Of a stretch of DNA of 42,788 nucleotides, positions 17,139 through 25,931 are shown in pieces; positions within the stretch are counted from its first letter, which is position 1; each line of letters begins with the position of its first letter. The notes beneath the pieces were generated by a model. That model made no database searches. It was not told the origin of the DNA and saw nothing but the letters and a program-made list of their open reading frames with translations. Origin of the DNA: Cellulomonas hominis (GTDB lineage: Bacteria > Actinomycetota > Actinomycetes > Actinomycetales > Cellulomonadaceae); contig NZ_CABEGA010000036.1 in the NCBI RefSeq assembly GCF_901521055.1, positions 1 through 42,788 of the forward strand, given 5' to 3'. The translations under genes and the position numbers were made by a program.

Positions 17139-17594
17139 ATGAGCCAGCCGCTCACCTCCGCCGACCTCGTCGGCGTCGACCTGGTCGCCCGCGACCGCGA
17201 CGACGCCACGCGTCAGCTCATCGCCCTGCTGGCGGCCGCCGGCCGCGTCACCGACGCCGACGGGTTCCACGCCGACGTGCGCGCCCGCGAGGCGCAGATG
17301 GCCACCGGCATGCCCGGCGGCGTCGGGCTGCCGCACGCCCGCTCGGAGCACGTCACCGCGCCGAGCCTCGCCGTCGGCAAGCTGCACGACCCGGTCGACT
17401 GGGGCGCCCCGGACGGCCCCGCCACGCTGGTGTTCCTCATCGCGGCCCCCGCGGGCGGCGACGCCGACCACCTGCAGATCCTGGCCGCCCTGGCCCGCCG
17501 CCTCGTTCACGAGTCGTTCCGGCGGTCGCTGCTCGACGCCCCCGACGCCGCGACGGTGGCGGAGATCGTCACGCGAGAGGTGGTCCCGTCATGA
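17139..17594 (+). CDS. Fructose PTS enzyme IIA component
   Basis: 151-residue PTS EIIA type-2 (mannitol/fructose) domain that accepts phosphate from HPr and passes it to EIIB. The phosphorylated histidine is H66 in GVGLPHARSEHV; the preceding MATGMPGGVG is the usual lead-in, and DADHLQILAALARRL is the closing helix. In many bacteria this domain is fused to EIIBC; here it is a separate gene, overlapping the EIIBC start by four bases (ATGA), giving a split FruA. Confidence 0.95.
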   Translation: MSQPLTSADLVGVDLVARDRDDATRQLIALLAAAGRVTDADGFHADVRAREAQMATGMPGGVGLPHARSEHVTAPSLAVGKLHDPVDWGAPDGPATLVFLIAAPAGGDADHLQILAALARRLVHESFRRSLLDAPDAATVAEIVTREVVPS

Positions 17595-19129
17595 AGTTCG
17601 TCGCCGTCTCCTCGTGCCCCACGGGGATCGCCCACACGTACATGGCCGCGGAGGCCCTCGAGCAGGCGGGCAAGGCCGCCGGGCACGAGGTGCACGTCGA
17701 GACGCAGGGCGCCGCCGGGTCGACCCCGCTGGACCCCGCGATCATCGCCGCGGCCGACGGCGTCATCTACGCCGCGGACCTCGAGGTGCAGCACCGCGAG
17801 CGGTTCGCAGGCAAGCCGTTCGTCGACGTCGGCGTCAAGAAGGCGGTGCACGACCCCACGGGCGTGCTCGCGCAGGCCGTCGCCGCCGTCGAGCAGGGCC
17901 CGGCGGAGCCCACCGCGGCGTCGGCCGCACCCGCGGCGGCCGCGGGCGCTCCCGCGACGCGGGCGGACGCCGGCGCCGGGGTCGGCACCCGGGTGCGCCA
18001 GTGGCTGATGACGGGCGTGTCGTACATGATCCCGTTCGTCGCCGCGGGCGGGATCCTCATCGCGCTCGGCTTCATGATCGCGCAGGCGGCGTGGGGCGAG
18101 ACCGGTGCGGTCCAGGTCACGCAGGTCCCCGTCGAGGACCTCATCTCCAGCTTCAGCATCGCCTCCGGCCAGGACTGGGCGGTGCTGCTGTACCAGACCG
18201 GCGGGGCCGCGTTCGCGTTCCTGGTGCCGGTGCTGTCCGGGTTCATCGCCTACGGCATCGCCGACCGGCCCGGCCTGGTGCCCGGGTTCGTCGGCGGCTC
18301 GATCTCCGTGCTCGTCGGCGCGGGGTTCCTCGGCGGCCTGGTCACCGGCTTCGTCGCCGGGTTCCTGGCCCTGTGGATCAGCCGGTGGCGGGTCCCGAAG
18401 GGCGTGCGCGGCGTGATGCCGGTCGTGGTCACCCCGCTGCTGTCGTCGCTGGTCACCGGGTTCCTCATGTTCGTCGTGATCGGGCGGCCGATCGCGAACC
18501 TGATGGACGGGCTGACGAGCTGGCTGAACGGCCTCTCCGGCTCGAACCTCATCCTCATGGGTGCGCTGCTCGGCGCGATGATGGGCTTCGACCTCGGCGG
18601 CCCGATCAACAAGGTCGCCTACACGTTCGCCGTCACGGGCCTCGCGACCGAGGGCCTGGCCACCGACGCGGTGCAGTACCGGATCATGGCGGCGGTGATG
18701 GCCGCGGGCATGGTCGCGCCGCTGGGGATGGCGCTGGCGACCTTCGTCCGCAAGCAGCTGTTCACGCACGCCGAGCAGGAGAACGGCAAGGCGGCGGTGC
18801 TCCTGGGGCTGTCGTTCATCTCCGAGGGCGCCATCCCGTTCGGGGCGGCCGACCCGTGGCGCGTCATCGTGTCCTCCCTCGTGGGCTCCAGCGTGACGGG
18901 GGCGCTCACCATGGCCGTCGGCTCCGGCCTGCGCGCGCCGCACGGCGGCGTCTGGGTGCTGCCGCTGATCTCGAACCCGCTGGGCTTCCTGCTGGCGGTG
19001 GCCGTGGGCACGGTGGTCACGGCCGGGATCGTCGTCGTGCTCAAGGGCCTCAAGCCGAACCCGCTCGTGCAGGCCGAGCGCGCCGCCGACGCCGCCGCGA
19101 CGCCGGCCGCCCAGCCCGCCGTCGCCTGA
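17591..19129 (+). CDS. fruA: Fructose PTS enzyme IIBC, membrane transporter
   Basis: 512 residues. The N-terminal EIIB domain starts MKFVAVSSCPTGIAHTYMAA with phosphocysteine C9. After an Ala-rich linker (about residues 95-130) comes the EIIC membrane domain with about ten hydrophobic segments. Its signatures include MTGVSYMIPFVAAGGILIALGF near its start, LGAMMGFDLGGPINKVAY, and SFISEGAIPFGAADPWRV, the substrate-binding GxxxE/ISEGAIPF motif of fructose-type EIIC. It imports and phosphorylates fructose to fructose-1-phosphate at the cytoplasmic membrane. It is the fourth gene of the operon; ptsI follows after 62 bases. Confidence 0.96.
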   Translation: MKFVAVSSCPTGIAHTYMAAEALEQAGKAAGHEVHVETQGAAGSTPLDPAIIAAADGVIYAADLEVQHRERFAGKPFVDVGVKKAVHDPTGVLAQAVAAVEQGPAEPTAASAAPAAAAGAPATRADAGAGVGTRVRQWLMTGVSYMIPFVAAGGILIALGFMIAQAAWGETGAVQVTQVPVEDLISSFSIASGQDWAVLLYQTGGAAFAFLVPVLSGFIAYGIADRPGLVPGFVGGSISVLVGAGFLGGLVTGFVAGFLALWISRWRVPKGVRGVMPVVVTPLLSSLVTGFLMFVVIGRPIANLMDGLTSWLNGLSGSNLILMGALLGAMMGFDLGGPINKVAYTFAVTGLATEGLATDAVQYRIMAAVMAAGMVAPLGMALATFVRKQLFTHAEQENGKAAVLLGLSFISEGAIPFGAADPWRVIVSSLVGSSVTGALTMAVGSGLRAPHGGVWVLPLISNPLGFLLAVAVGTVVTAGIVVVLKGLKPNPLVQAERAADAAATPAAQPAVA

Positions 19130-19191
19130 GCCACGCGACGCCGGGACCTCCGACCCACTCCCGCCCCACTTCGCAGAGGAACGCTCTTCCG

Positions 19192-20925
19192 ATGACGACA
19201 CGAGCCGAGACCACCCGACAGGCCGCAGCCGGCACGGTGCTCCACGGGGCGGGGGTCGGCCGGCGCGCCGCCGTCGGGCCGGTGGTGCGGGTGCAGCCCG
19301 CGCCCGCCGTCCCCGGGGACGCCCCGGTCGTGCGGGACGGGCTCCCCGTCCCGGCCGACGACGTGCCGGACGCGGTGACGGCGGCGTTCGCCGCGGTCGC
19401 CGCCGGGCTGCGCGACCAGGCCGACCGGTCCACCGGGACGGTCGCCGAGGTGCTCGGCGCGACCGCGATGATGGCCGACGACCCGGCGCTGCAGGACCAG
19501 GTGCTGGCCCGCGTGCGCGGCGGCGAGCCGGCCGTCGCGGCGATCGACGCGGTGGTCGGGACGTTCGCGGCGATGTTCGAGCAGGCGGGCGGGTACCTGG
19601 CCGAGCGGGTCACCGACCTGCGCAGCGTGCGGGACCGGGTCGTCGCGCGGCTCGCGGGGCTGCCGGCCCCGGGCGTCCCGGAGCTGCGCGAGCCGTCCGT
19701 CGTCGTCGCGCGGGACCTCGCGCCCGCCGACACCGCCGCCCTCGACCTGGCCCGGGTGCTGGCCCTGGTCACCGAGGAGGGCGGCCCCACCGGGCACACC
19801 GCGATCATCGCGGGCCAGAACGGCATCCCGTGCGTCGTGCGGGTGACCGGTGCGGGGGAGCTCGAGGACGGCGTGCAGGTCGCGGTCGACGCCGCGGCCG
19901 GCACCGTCACGGTCGAGCCCGACCAGGCGCTGCGGTCCGCGCTGGAGACCCGCGCCGCCGCCGAGCTGGCGCTGGAGTCCGACACCGCGCCCGGGGCCAC
20001 CGCCGACGGGCACCGCGTGGCCCTGCTGGCGAACATCGGCACCGCGGAGGACGCCGAGCGGCTGGCCGACGCGGCCGTCGAGGGCGTGGGGCTGTTCCGC
20101 ACCGAGGTGCTGTTCCTCGGCCGCCAGCAGGCGCCGACCGTCGACGAGCAGGCCACGGCGTACGCCCGGGTGCTGCGGGCGCTCGGCCCGGACCGCAAGG
20201 TGGTGGTCCGGACGCTCGACGCGGGCGCCGACAAGCCGCTGGCCTTCGCCAACCTCACGGCGGAGGAGAACCCCGCGCTCGGGGTGCGCGGCTACCGCCT
20301 CGTCCGGTCGGCGCCCGACCTGCTGACCGACCAGCTCACCGCGCTCGCCCGCGCGGGCCAGGAGACCGGCACCGAGCCGTGGGTGATGGCCCCGATGATC
20401 GCCACCCCCGCGGAAGGCCGCGCGTTCGCGGAGGCGGCCCGGGCCGCCGGGATCCGCACCGCCGGCGTGATGGTCGAGGTCCCCGCCGCCGCGCTGCGGG
20501 CGGGCGCCGTGCTCGACGAGGTGGACTTCGTCTCGCTCGGCACGAACGACCTCGCGCAGTACACGATGGCGGCCGACCGGCTCCGCGGCGAGCTCGTGGA
20601 CCTGCTCGACCCCTGGCAGCCCGCCGTGCTGGAGCTCGTCGCCGCCACCGCCCGCGCGGGCGCCGAGCACGGCCGGCCGGTGGGCGTCTGCGGCGAGTCG
20701 GCGTCCGACCCGCTGATGGCCCTGGTGCTCACCGGGCTGGGCGTGACGAGCCTGTCCATGTCGCCCGCCGCCCTGCCGGCCGTCCGGTTCGCGCTCCGGC
20801 AGCACACCCTCGAGCAGTGCCACGCGATGGCCGACGCTGCGCTGGGGGCGGTGGACCCGGCGACCGGCCGGGCGGCGGTCGCGGCGCTGCTCGACGCGGA
20901 GGCGCGGGCGACGCTGGGGGTGTGA
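19192..20925 (+). CDS. ptsI: PTS enzyme I, phosphoenolpyruvate-protein phosphotransferase
   Basis: 577-residue enzyme I, which takes phosphate from PEP and passes it to HPr for all PTS sugars. The swivelling domain carries the active histidine H202 in EEGGPTGHTAIIAG. The PEP-binding barrel shows GVGLFRTEVLFLGR, RTLDAGADKPL, NPALGVRGYRL, GVMVEVPAAAL, VSLGTNDLAQYTMAADR and GVCGESASDP with the catalytic cysteine. The ATG follows a GAGGA about 12 bases away, a somewhat long spacing. It is probably co-transcribed with the fructose genes. No gene for HPr is found after it or elsewhere in the window, so ptsH must be unlinked. Confidence 0.95.
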   Translation: MTTRAETTRQAAAGTVLHGAGVGRRAAVGPVVRVQPAPAVPGDAPVVRDGLPVPADDVPDAVTAAFAAVAAGLRDQADRSTGTVAEVLGATAMMADDPALQDQVLARVRGGEPAVAAIDAVVGTFAAMFEQAGGYLAERVTDLRSVRDRVVARLAGLPAPGVPELREPSVVVARDLAPADTAALDLARVLALVTEEGGPTGHTAIIAGQNGIPCVVRVTGAGELEDGVQVAVDAAAGTVTVEPDQALRSALETRAAAELALESDTAPGATADGHRVALLANIGTAEDAERLADAAVEGVGLFRTEVLFLGRQQAPTVDEQATAYARVLRALGPDRKVVVRTLDAGADKPLAFANLTAEENPALGVRGYRLVRSAPDLLTDQLTALARAGQETGTEPWVMAPMIATPAEGRAFAEAARAAGIRTAGVMVEVPAAALRAGAVLDEVDFVSLGTNDLAQYTMAADRLRGELVDLLDPWQPAVLELVAATARAGAEHGRPVGVCGESASDPLMALVLTGLGVTSLSMSPAALPAVRFALRQHTLEQCHAMADAALGAVDPATGRAAVAALLDAEARATLGV

Positions 20926-20953
20926 GGGGCGCGCGTGCGAGCGGCGCGCGTGG

Positions 20954-21733
20954 TCAGACGCGTGCGGGCGAGCGGCGGCGGGTGCTGTCCGGGGTCTCGC
21001 CGATCACCCGGCGGTAGCGGCGCGTGAAGTGCGCCTGGTCGGTGTACCCGAGGTCGGCGGCGAGCGCCGCGAGGTCGGTGCGCGGGTCGGCGTACAGCGT
21101 GGTCGCGGCCGTCTGCAGCCGCCGGCACTCGATGAGCCACTTGGGCGTCACGCCGGTGTGCTGGCGGACCACCCGGCTGAGCGTCCGCACCGTCACGCCG
21201 AGCGCGTCGGCGAGCTGCGAGACGCGCAGCACGTCGGCGTGCTCCTCGGCGACCCGGCAGGCCTCGTTCGCGAGCCGGCCCGCGTCGTCGACCCGCGGCG
21301 CCACGGGGCGCAGCCAGTCGTCGAGCACGGGGGCGACGGCCCGCGGGGCGCCGGGCGCCGCCATCGCCGCCGTGACCTCGGCGAGCGGGGCGGACGGCAG
21401 CGGCTCGTGCCGCCCGGCGAGCCGCACCGCGTCGGTGGTGGTGAGCAGCCGGGTCGCGGCGGGCCGCAGCAGCACGCCGACCACCCACGACCGCCCGGTG
21501 AGCTCCTGCACGGCGAGCACGCGGTCCGGCCCGTGCAGCTCCGCGCGCCCGGGCTGGAGCACGACGTTGCCGGTCGGGTAGGTCAGGACGCGCTGCGGCC
21601 GGGTGTCGCCAGCGGGGACGTCCCAGCGGGCCACCCAGACGTGCCGCACCAGGTCGTGGAGGCCGTCGAGGCCGAACCGGTCGAACGCGACCTCGGCGTC
21701 GCCCGGGTTGAGGTGCCCCGCCGACCCGACCAC
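20954..21733 (-). CDS. AraC-family transcriptional regulator
   Basis: About 259 residues with a C-terminal AraC/XylS DNA-binding domain: LRVSQLADALGVTVRTLSRVV (first HTH) and LAALAADLGYTDQAHFTRRYRRVIGETP (second HTH and family signature), ending in a basic tail. The N-terminal part (DVPAGDTRPQRVLTYPTGNVVLQPG) resembles the DUF6597-type sensor domain common in actinobacterial AraC proteins. The start is uncertain; GTG 21733 is chosen because GGGGAC-rich sequence precedes it and the conserved region begins soon after. It is divergent from the VOC gene with a 63-base shared intergenic region, so it probably controls that gene. Confidence 0.85.
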   Translation of the reverse strand: MVGSAGHLNPGDAEVAFDRFGLDGLHDLVRHVWVARWDVPAGDTRPQRVLTYPTGNVVLQPGRAELHGPDRVLAVQELTGRSWVVGVLLRPAATRLLTTTDAVRLAGRHEPLPSAPLAEVTAAMAAPGAPRAVAPVLDDWLRPVAPRVDDAGRLANEACRVAEEHADVLRVSQLADALGVTVRTLSRVVRQHTGVTPKWLIECRRLQTAATTLYADPRTDLAALAADLGYTDQAHFTRRYRRVIGETPDSTRRRSPARV

Positions 21734-21796
21734 GTCGCCCCGTCCCCTGTCCCGTTCGTACAAGACCCGTGCCGCCCGGCGCGGGACGGTGGACGC

Positions 21797-22291
21797 GTGA
21801 CCGACAGCACCGCGCCCGCCACGGGCACCCACACCACCGACGGCGTGCCGCACGGCGTCACGTCCCTCACGCCGCACCTCGTCGTCTCCCCGGCGACCGC
21901 GGCCCTGGAATTCTACGAGCGGGCGTTCGGCGCGCGGGTGCTGGACGTGACGCGGATGGGCGACGTCGTCGGGGAGGCGTCTCTCGACCTCGGGAACGGC
22001 CGGTTCACCGTGAGCGACCCGATGCCGGCGTACGGGATCGTCGCGCCCGACCCCGCCGCCGCGACCTACTCCCTGGCGCTGCACGTGCCGGACGTGGACG
22101 CCGTGGTGGAGCGGGCGGTCGCCGCCGGGGCGACCCTGCGGGAGGCGTCGACGACGTTCGTGTCGGGCGATCGCTTCGGCTCGGTGCTGGACCCGTTCGG
22201 CGTGCGCTGGACCGTGATGACGCGGGTGGAGGACCTGTCGCCCGAGGAGAGCGCCCGGCGCGTGGCCCGGTGGGCGGCGGAGCAGGGCTGA
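21797..22291 (+). CDS. VOC superfamily protein (PhnB/glyoxalase-like)
   Basis: 164 residues, one vicinal-oxygen-chelate domain of the PhnB-like type: GVPHGVTSLTPHLVVSPATAALEFYERAFGA, VGEASLDLGNGRFTVSDPMP, then SLALHVPDVDAVVERAVAAGA and FGSVLDPFGVRWTVMTRVEDL. Such proteins bind metal or act as antibiotic-binding or glyoxalase-like enzymes; metal ligands cannot be assigned with certainty, so no reaction is given. The GTG start at 21797 follows a GGTGGA. The divergent AraC regulator is the likely controller, an arrangement often seen for small detoxification genes. Confidence 0.82.
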   Translation: MTDSTAPATGTHTTDGVPHGVTSLTPHLVVSPATAALEFYERAFGARVLDVTRMGDVVGEASLDLGNGRFTVSDPMPAYGIVAPDPAAATYSLALHVPDVDAVVERAVAAGATLREASTTFVSGDRFGSVLDPFGVRWTVMTRVEDLSPEESARRVARWAAEQG

Positions 22292-22335
22292 GCCGGCCCG
22301 CGCGTGCCGCCGGGGCGCCCGGAGGACGCGCGCCG

Positions 22336-22350
22336 TAGCCTGGCCGCATG
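22336..22350 (+). promoter_or_regulatory. Leaderless -10 element of the aldehyde dehydrogenase gene
   Basis: TAGCCT (22336-22341), 6 bases, ATG at 22348. Confidence 0.55.
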
Positions 22351-23985
22351 GTGCCCGACCACGGCGTGCTGGACCCGGAGACCGACCCGCTCGCCACCTT
22401 CGTGCTGGAGCCCGACGACCTGCGCACGCTCGCCTCCCGGGTGGTGTCCTCGCCCGGTGCGGGCACGCGCACGCACCACGCACCGTGGACCGGTGCCCCG
22501 CTCGCGTCGCTGGCGCAGTCGACGCCCGAGGACGTCGCCCGGGCGGCCCGGCGGGCGCGGGCGGCGCAGCACCTGTGGGCCGCGACACCCGTCCGGCGGC
22601 GCGCCGCGCTGCTGCTGCGGGTGCACGACCTGCTGCTGCACCGGCAGACCGACGTGCTGGACCTGGTGCAGCTCGAGACGGGGAAGGCGCGCGCCGCGGC
22701 GTTCGAGGAGGTCGTCGACGTCGCGCTGCTCGCCCGGCACCTCGGGGTCCGCGCGCCCCGCTACCTCGCGCCGGAGCGGCGTGCCGGGGTGGTGCCGGGG
22801 CTGACGTCCGTGCGGGTGCGGCACGACCCTGCCGGCGTCGTCGGCGTGGTCGCGCCGTGGAACTACCCGCTGAGCCTCACGCTCGGTGACGTGCTCCCGG
22901 CGCTCGCGGCCGGTGACGCCGTGCTGCTGCGGCCGGACCCGCAGACGCCGCTGACCGCGCTGTGGGCGGTGGAGCTGCTGGAGGACGCGGGCATGCCGCC
23001 CGGGCTGGTGCAGGTGGTGCTCGGTGACGGGCCGACCGTCGGCGCCGCCGTCGTGGACCACGTCGACCGCCTCGTGTTCACGGGGTCGACCGAGACCGGC
23101 CGTGCGGTCGCCGCGCGCGCGGGGGAGCGGCTGGTGCCGAGCACCCTGGAGCTCGGCGGGAAGAACGCGCTGTACGTCGCCGACGACGTGGACGTGGAGG
23201 TGGCGGCCGAGGGTGCCGTGCGTGCGTGCTTCGGCGGGACCGGCCAGCTGTGCGTGTCGGTGGAGCGCGTGTACGTGCACGAGGCCGTGGCGGACGCGTT
23301 CACCGCGGCGTTCGCCCGCCGCACCCGGGCGCTGCGCGTCGGCACGGGGCTGGACTACCGGGCGGACGTCGGGTCGCTCACGTCCGCCGAGCAGCTGGCC
23401 CGCGTGGTCGAGCACGTCGAGGACGCCCTGTCCGGCGGTGCGCGGGTGCTCGCGGGCGCGGTGCACCGCACGGACATCGGGCCGTACGTCTACGAGCCCA
23501 CGGTGCTGGAGGGGGTGGGGGAGCACGCGCGGGCGCTCCGGGAGGAGACGTTCGGCCCCGTGGTGGCCCTGTCCCGGGTGGCGTCGGACGACGAGGCCGT
23601 GGCGGCCGTGAACGACTCGGTCTACGGGCTGAACGCGTCGGTGTGGACCCGCTCGTCGCGGCGGGGGGCGGCGATCGCGGCGCGGGTGCGCGCCGGCACG
23701 GTGAACGTCAACGAGGGGTACGCCGCCACGTGGGCGTCGGTCGCGGCGCCGCAGGGCGGGACCGGCGCGTCGGGCTGGGGGCACCGGCACGGCCGCGAGG
23801 GCCTGCTGGCCATGACCACGACCCGGACGGTGGCGGTGCAGCGGCTGGCGCACGGGGTCCGGGTCGCCGGCAGGACCGTCGTGCCGCCGCTGGGCGTCGG
23901 GCGTCTGCTCGGCGCGGAGCCGGAGCGGTGGACCGCGACGGCCGCGGGCGTGCTGCACGCGGCGCGGCGGGTGCGCCTGCGCTGA
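22348..23985 (+). CDS. NAD(P)-dependent aldehyde dehydrogenase, succinate-semialdehyde dehydrogenase-like
   Basis: 545 residues, the ALDH fold with all key residues. The cofactor-binding segments are GVVGVVAPWNYPLSLTLGDV and FTGSTETGRAVA; the general base is E268 in STLELGGKN; the nucleophile is C302 in GTGQLCVSVERVYVH; and the conserved EETFGPVVAL and SVYGLNASVWT follow. Length and the C-terminal extension after GWGHRHGREGLLAMTTTRTV (about 70 residues) resemble actinobacterial succinic semialdehyde dehydrogenase GabD2, but the substrate is not proven. The ATG has a leaderless -10. It converges with the GGDEF gene with only 24 bases between and no terminator visible. Confidence 0.87.
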   Translation: MVPDHGVLDPETDPLATFVLEPDDLRTLASRVVSSPGAGTRTHHAPWTGAPLASLAQSTPEDVARAARRARAAQHLWAATPVRRRAALLLRVHDLLLHRQTDVLDLVQLETGKARAAAFEEVVDVALLARHLGVRAPRYLAPERRAGVVPGLTSVRVRHDPAGVVGVVAPWNYPLSLTLGDVLPALAAGDAVLLRPDPQTPLTALWAVELLEDAGMPPGLVQVVLGDGPTVGAAVVDHVDRLVFTGSTETGRAVAARAGERLVPSTLELGGKNALYVADDVDVEVAAEGAVRACFGGTGQLCVSVERVYVHEAVADAFTAAFARRTRALRVGTGLDYRADVGSLTSAEQLARVVEHVEDALSGGARVLAGAVHRTDIGPYVYEPTVLEGVGEHARALREETFGPVVALSRVASDDEAVAAVNDSVYGLNASVWTRSSRRGAAIAARVRAGTVNVNEGYAATWASVAAPQGGTGASGWGHRHGREGLLAMTTTRTVAVQRLAHGVRVAGRTVVPPLGVGRLLGAEPERWTATAAGVLHAARRVRLR

Positions 23986-24009
23986 GCAGCCGCCTCGGAA
24001 CCGCCCGCC

Positions 24010-25749
24010 TCAGCGCGCCGGCGCCGCCACGGGGGTCCCCGGCGCGGGCGTCCCGGGTGCCGAGGGCGCCGACGGCGCGGCGGCCGCGTCGCCGGCCTCG
24101 AACTGCACCCGGTTCCTGCCCTGCCGCTTCGCGCGGTACAGCGCGGCGTCGGCGCGCGCGGCGAGGGTGTGCGCGGCCTCGCCCGGCAGGGCCATCGCGC
24201 CGCCGAGGCTCATGGTCACCCGCAGGTCGGGCGACAGCTCGTGCCAGGCGTAGCCGGCGATGACGCTCCGGATCCGCTCGCACACCGCGGCCGCCTGCTC
24301 CCGCGGCGAGTCGAGCAGGACGAGCGTGAACTCCTCGCCGCCGACCCGGGCGACGACGTCCCCGACCCGCACCGCCGCGGTCATGATCTGGGCGACCCGG
24401 CGCAGCACCTCGTCGCCGACGGGATGGGAGTGCTGGTCGTTGACCGACTTGAACAGGTCGAGGTCGGCGACCACGTAGGCCAGGTCGGTCTCCTGCCCCA
24501 GGCGCGCGGCGAGGATGGCGTCCAGCCCGCGCCGGTTCAGCAGGCCGGTCAGCGGGTCGTGCGCCGCGTCGTGCTGCAGCGTCTCGTTGAGGGCGGCGAG
24601 CTCGGACGCGCGCTTGCGGGCCTGGTCGCGGGCCTGCCGGACGCGCTCGACGTCGAGCTGGGCGTTCACGACGATGCCGCGGCGCTCGGCGGCCTGGTCG
24701 CGCTGCAGCATGACGGCCTCGTGGTACCGGCGGTGGGTCTCGAGGGCGGCCCGCAGGTCGCCGGCGTCCTCGTGCACCTGCACCAGCTCGAGCAGCACGT
24801 CGGCGCGCTCCATCGGCCGCAGCGACTGCTCGGTCAGCAGCAGGCCGGCGGACAGGGTGGCGCGCGCGCCCGCGTAGTCGCGGCGCAGCCGCAGCAGGCG
24901 CCCGTGCGCGGCGTGGTAGCGGATCGTGAGGTAGCGCGCGGCGACCCGGGGGAGCGCGACCGCGACCTCCCGCAGGGCGGCCGAGGCCAGGTCCAGGTCC
25001 CCGCGGGCCATGTACGCGCGCGCGAGCCGGACCCGCGCCTCCGCGGCCATGCGCGGGTTCCCGGTGTTGCCGCCGTCGGCGTCCGGGACGCCGTGCGCGG
25101 CCTCCAGCCCCTGGGTCGCGAGCGACACCGCCCGGTCGGCCAGCGCCCGGGACCGGACCGGGTCGGACGCCGCGAGGGCCTCGCTCTCGTCCGTGTCGAG
25201 CTTCGCCAGGCCCGACAGGGTCGCGCAGGTGCCGTCCGGGCGGTCCAGCGCCGGCCAGAGCCGCGCGGCCTCGTCCAGCAGCTCCCGGGCCTTCTCCGGG
25301 AACCGGTTCATCGAGATGTACGTGTCGGCGAGGTTGTTCAGCGCCGCGGCCAGGCCCTCGGTGTCGTCGAGCTCGCGGCGGATCGCGAGCGACCGGTCGA
25401 GCAGCTCCAGGGCCGACACGTTGTCCCCGAACCCGTTGTAGACGGCCGCGAGGCCCTGCAGGAGTCGCCCCTCCCACGGGCGCAGGCCGTGGGTGGTGCT
25501 CAGCTCGAGGGCGCGCTCCATCGCGGCGAGTGCCAGCGCGTCATCACCCAGGAGGTGGTGCGCCCAGCCGCCGTTGTACTCGAGCTCGATCTCCACCGGC
25601 ACGGCGTGCTCCGCCCGAGCCCGGTCCAGCAGGTCGGGCAGGGCGGCGACGCACAGCGCAGGCGCGGCGTCGCACAACCGGTCGATCCGGTCGAGCTCCG
25701 AGCGCCACGAGGACCGGGGGTCCCCCTGCGCCGCTCGGGCAGTCGTCAT
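24010..25749 (-). CDS. TPR-repeat GGDEF protein, predicted diguanylate cyclase
   Basis: 579 residues, no transmembrane segment. Residues about 50-370 are tetratricopeptide-like helical repeats (GLAAALNNLADTYISMNRFPEKARELLDEA, LELVQVHEDAGDLRAALETHRRYHEA). They are followed by a coiled coil (about 370-400) and a GGDEF domain (about 400-555) with DPLTGLLNRRGLD, VVADLDLFKSVNDQHSH and the active-site motif GGEEF at 470-474. An intact inhibitory site RVGD (461-464) lies five residues before it. It should therefore make c-di-GMP from two GTP and be product-inhibited, with the TPR part sensing a protein partner. A Pro/Ala-rich tail ends the protein. No EAL domain is present. The ATG at 25749 has no strong ribosome site; GATACG lies six bases before it. 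Confidence 0.9.
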   Translation of the reverse strand: MTTARAAQGDPRSSWRSELDRIDRLCDAAPALCVAALPDLLDRARAEHAVPVEIELEYNGGWAHHLLGDDALALAAMERALELSTTHGLRPWEGRLLQGLAAVYNGFGDNVSALELLDRSLAIRRELDDTEGLAAALNNLADTYISMNRFPEKARELLDEAARLWPALDRPDGTCATLSGLAKLDTDESEALAASDPVRSRALADRAVSLATQGLEAAHGVPDADGGNTGNPRMAAEARVRLARAYMARGDLDLASAALREVAVALPRVAARYLTIRYHAAHGRLLRLRRDYAGARATLSAGLLLTEQSLRPMERADVLLELVQVHEDAGDLRAALETHRRYHEAVMLQRDQAAERRGIVVNAQLDVERVRQARDQARKRASELAALNETLQHDAAHDPLTGLLNRRGLDAILAARLGQETDLAYVVADLDLFKSVNDQHSHPVGDEVLRRVAQIMTAAVRVGDVVARVGGEEFTLVLLDSPREQAAAVCERIRSVIAGYAWHELSPDLRVTMSLGGAMALPGEAAHTLAARADAALYRAKRQGRNRVQFEAGDAAAAPSAPSAPGTPAPGTPVAAPAR

Positions 25750-25870
25750 GAGAGCCGTATCGGGTCGTCGCCAGGGTTGCTGTAGGCATCGATCGGGTGA
25801 AGTCCGCAGCGCGGACGGATGACGTCCGAGCGGTGGGACCGTGACAGGACAGGGAAGCGCGCGGGGACGG

Positions 25871-25910
25871 CAGGAGGGCCCGCACCCGGCGACGGGTGCG
25901 GGCCCTCCTG
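25871..25910 (-). terminator. Terminator of the pta-ackA operon
   Basis: Arms of 17-18 bases, AGGAGGGCCCGCACCCG (25872-25888) and CGGGTGCGGGCCCTCCT (25893-25909), with a GCGA tetraloop, 22 bases past the ackA stop. It also isolates the GGDEF gene downstream. Confidence 0.92.
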
Positions 25911-25931
25911 AGCGGTGGACCGACCGGGTGG

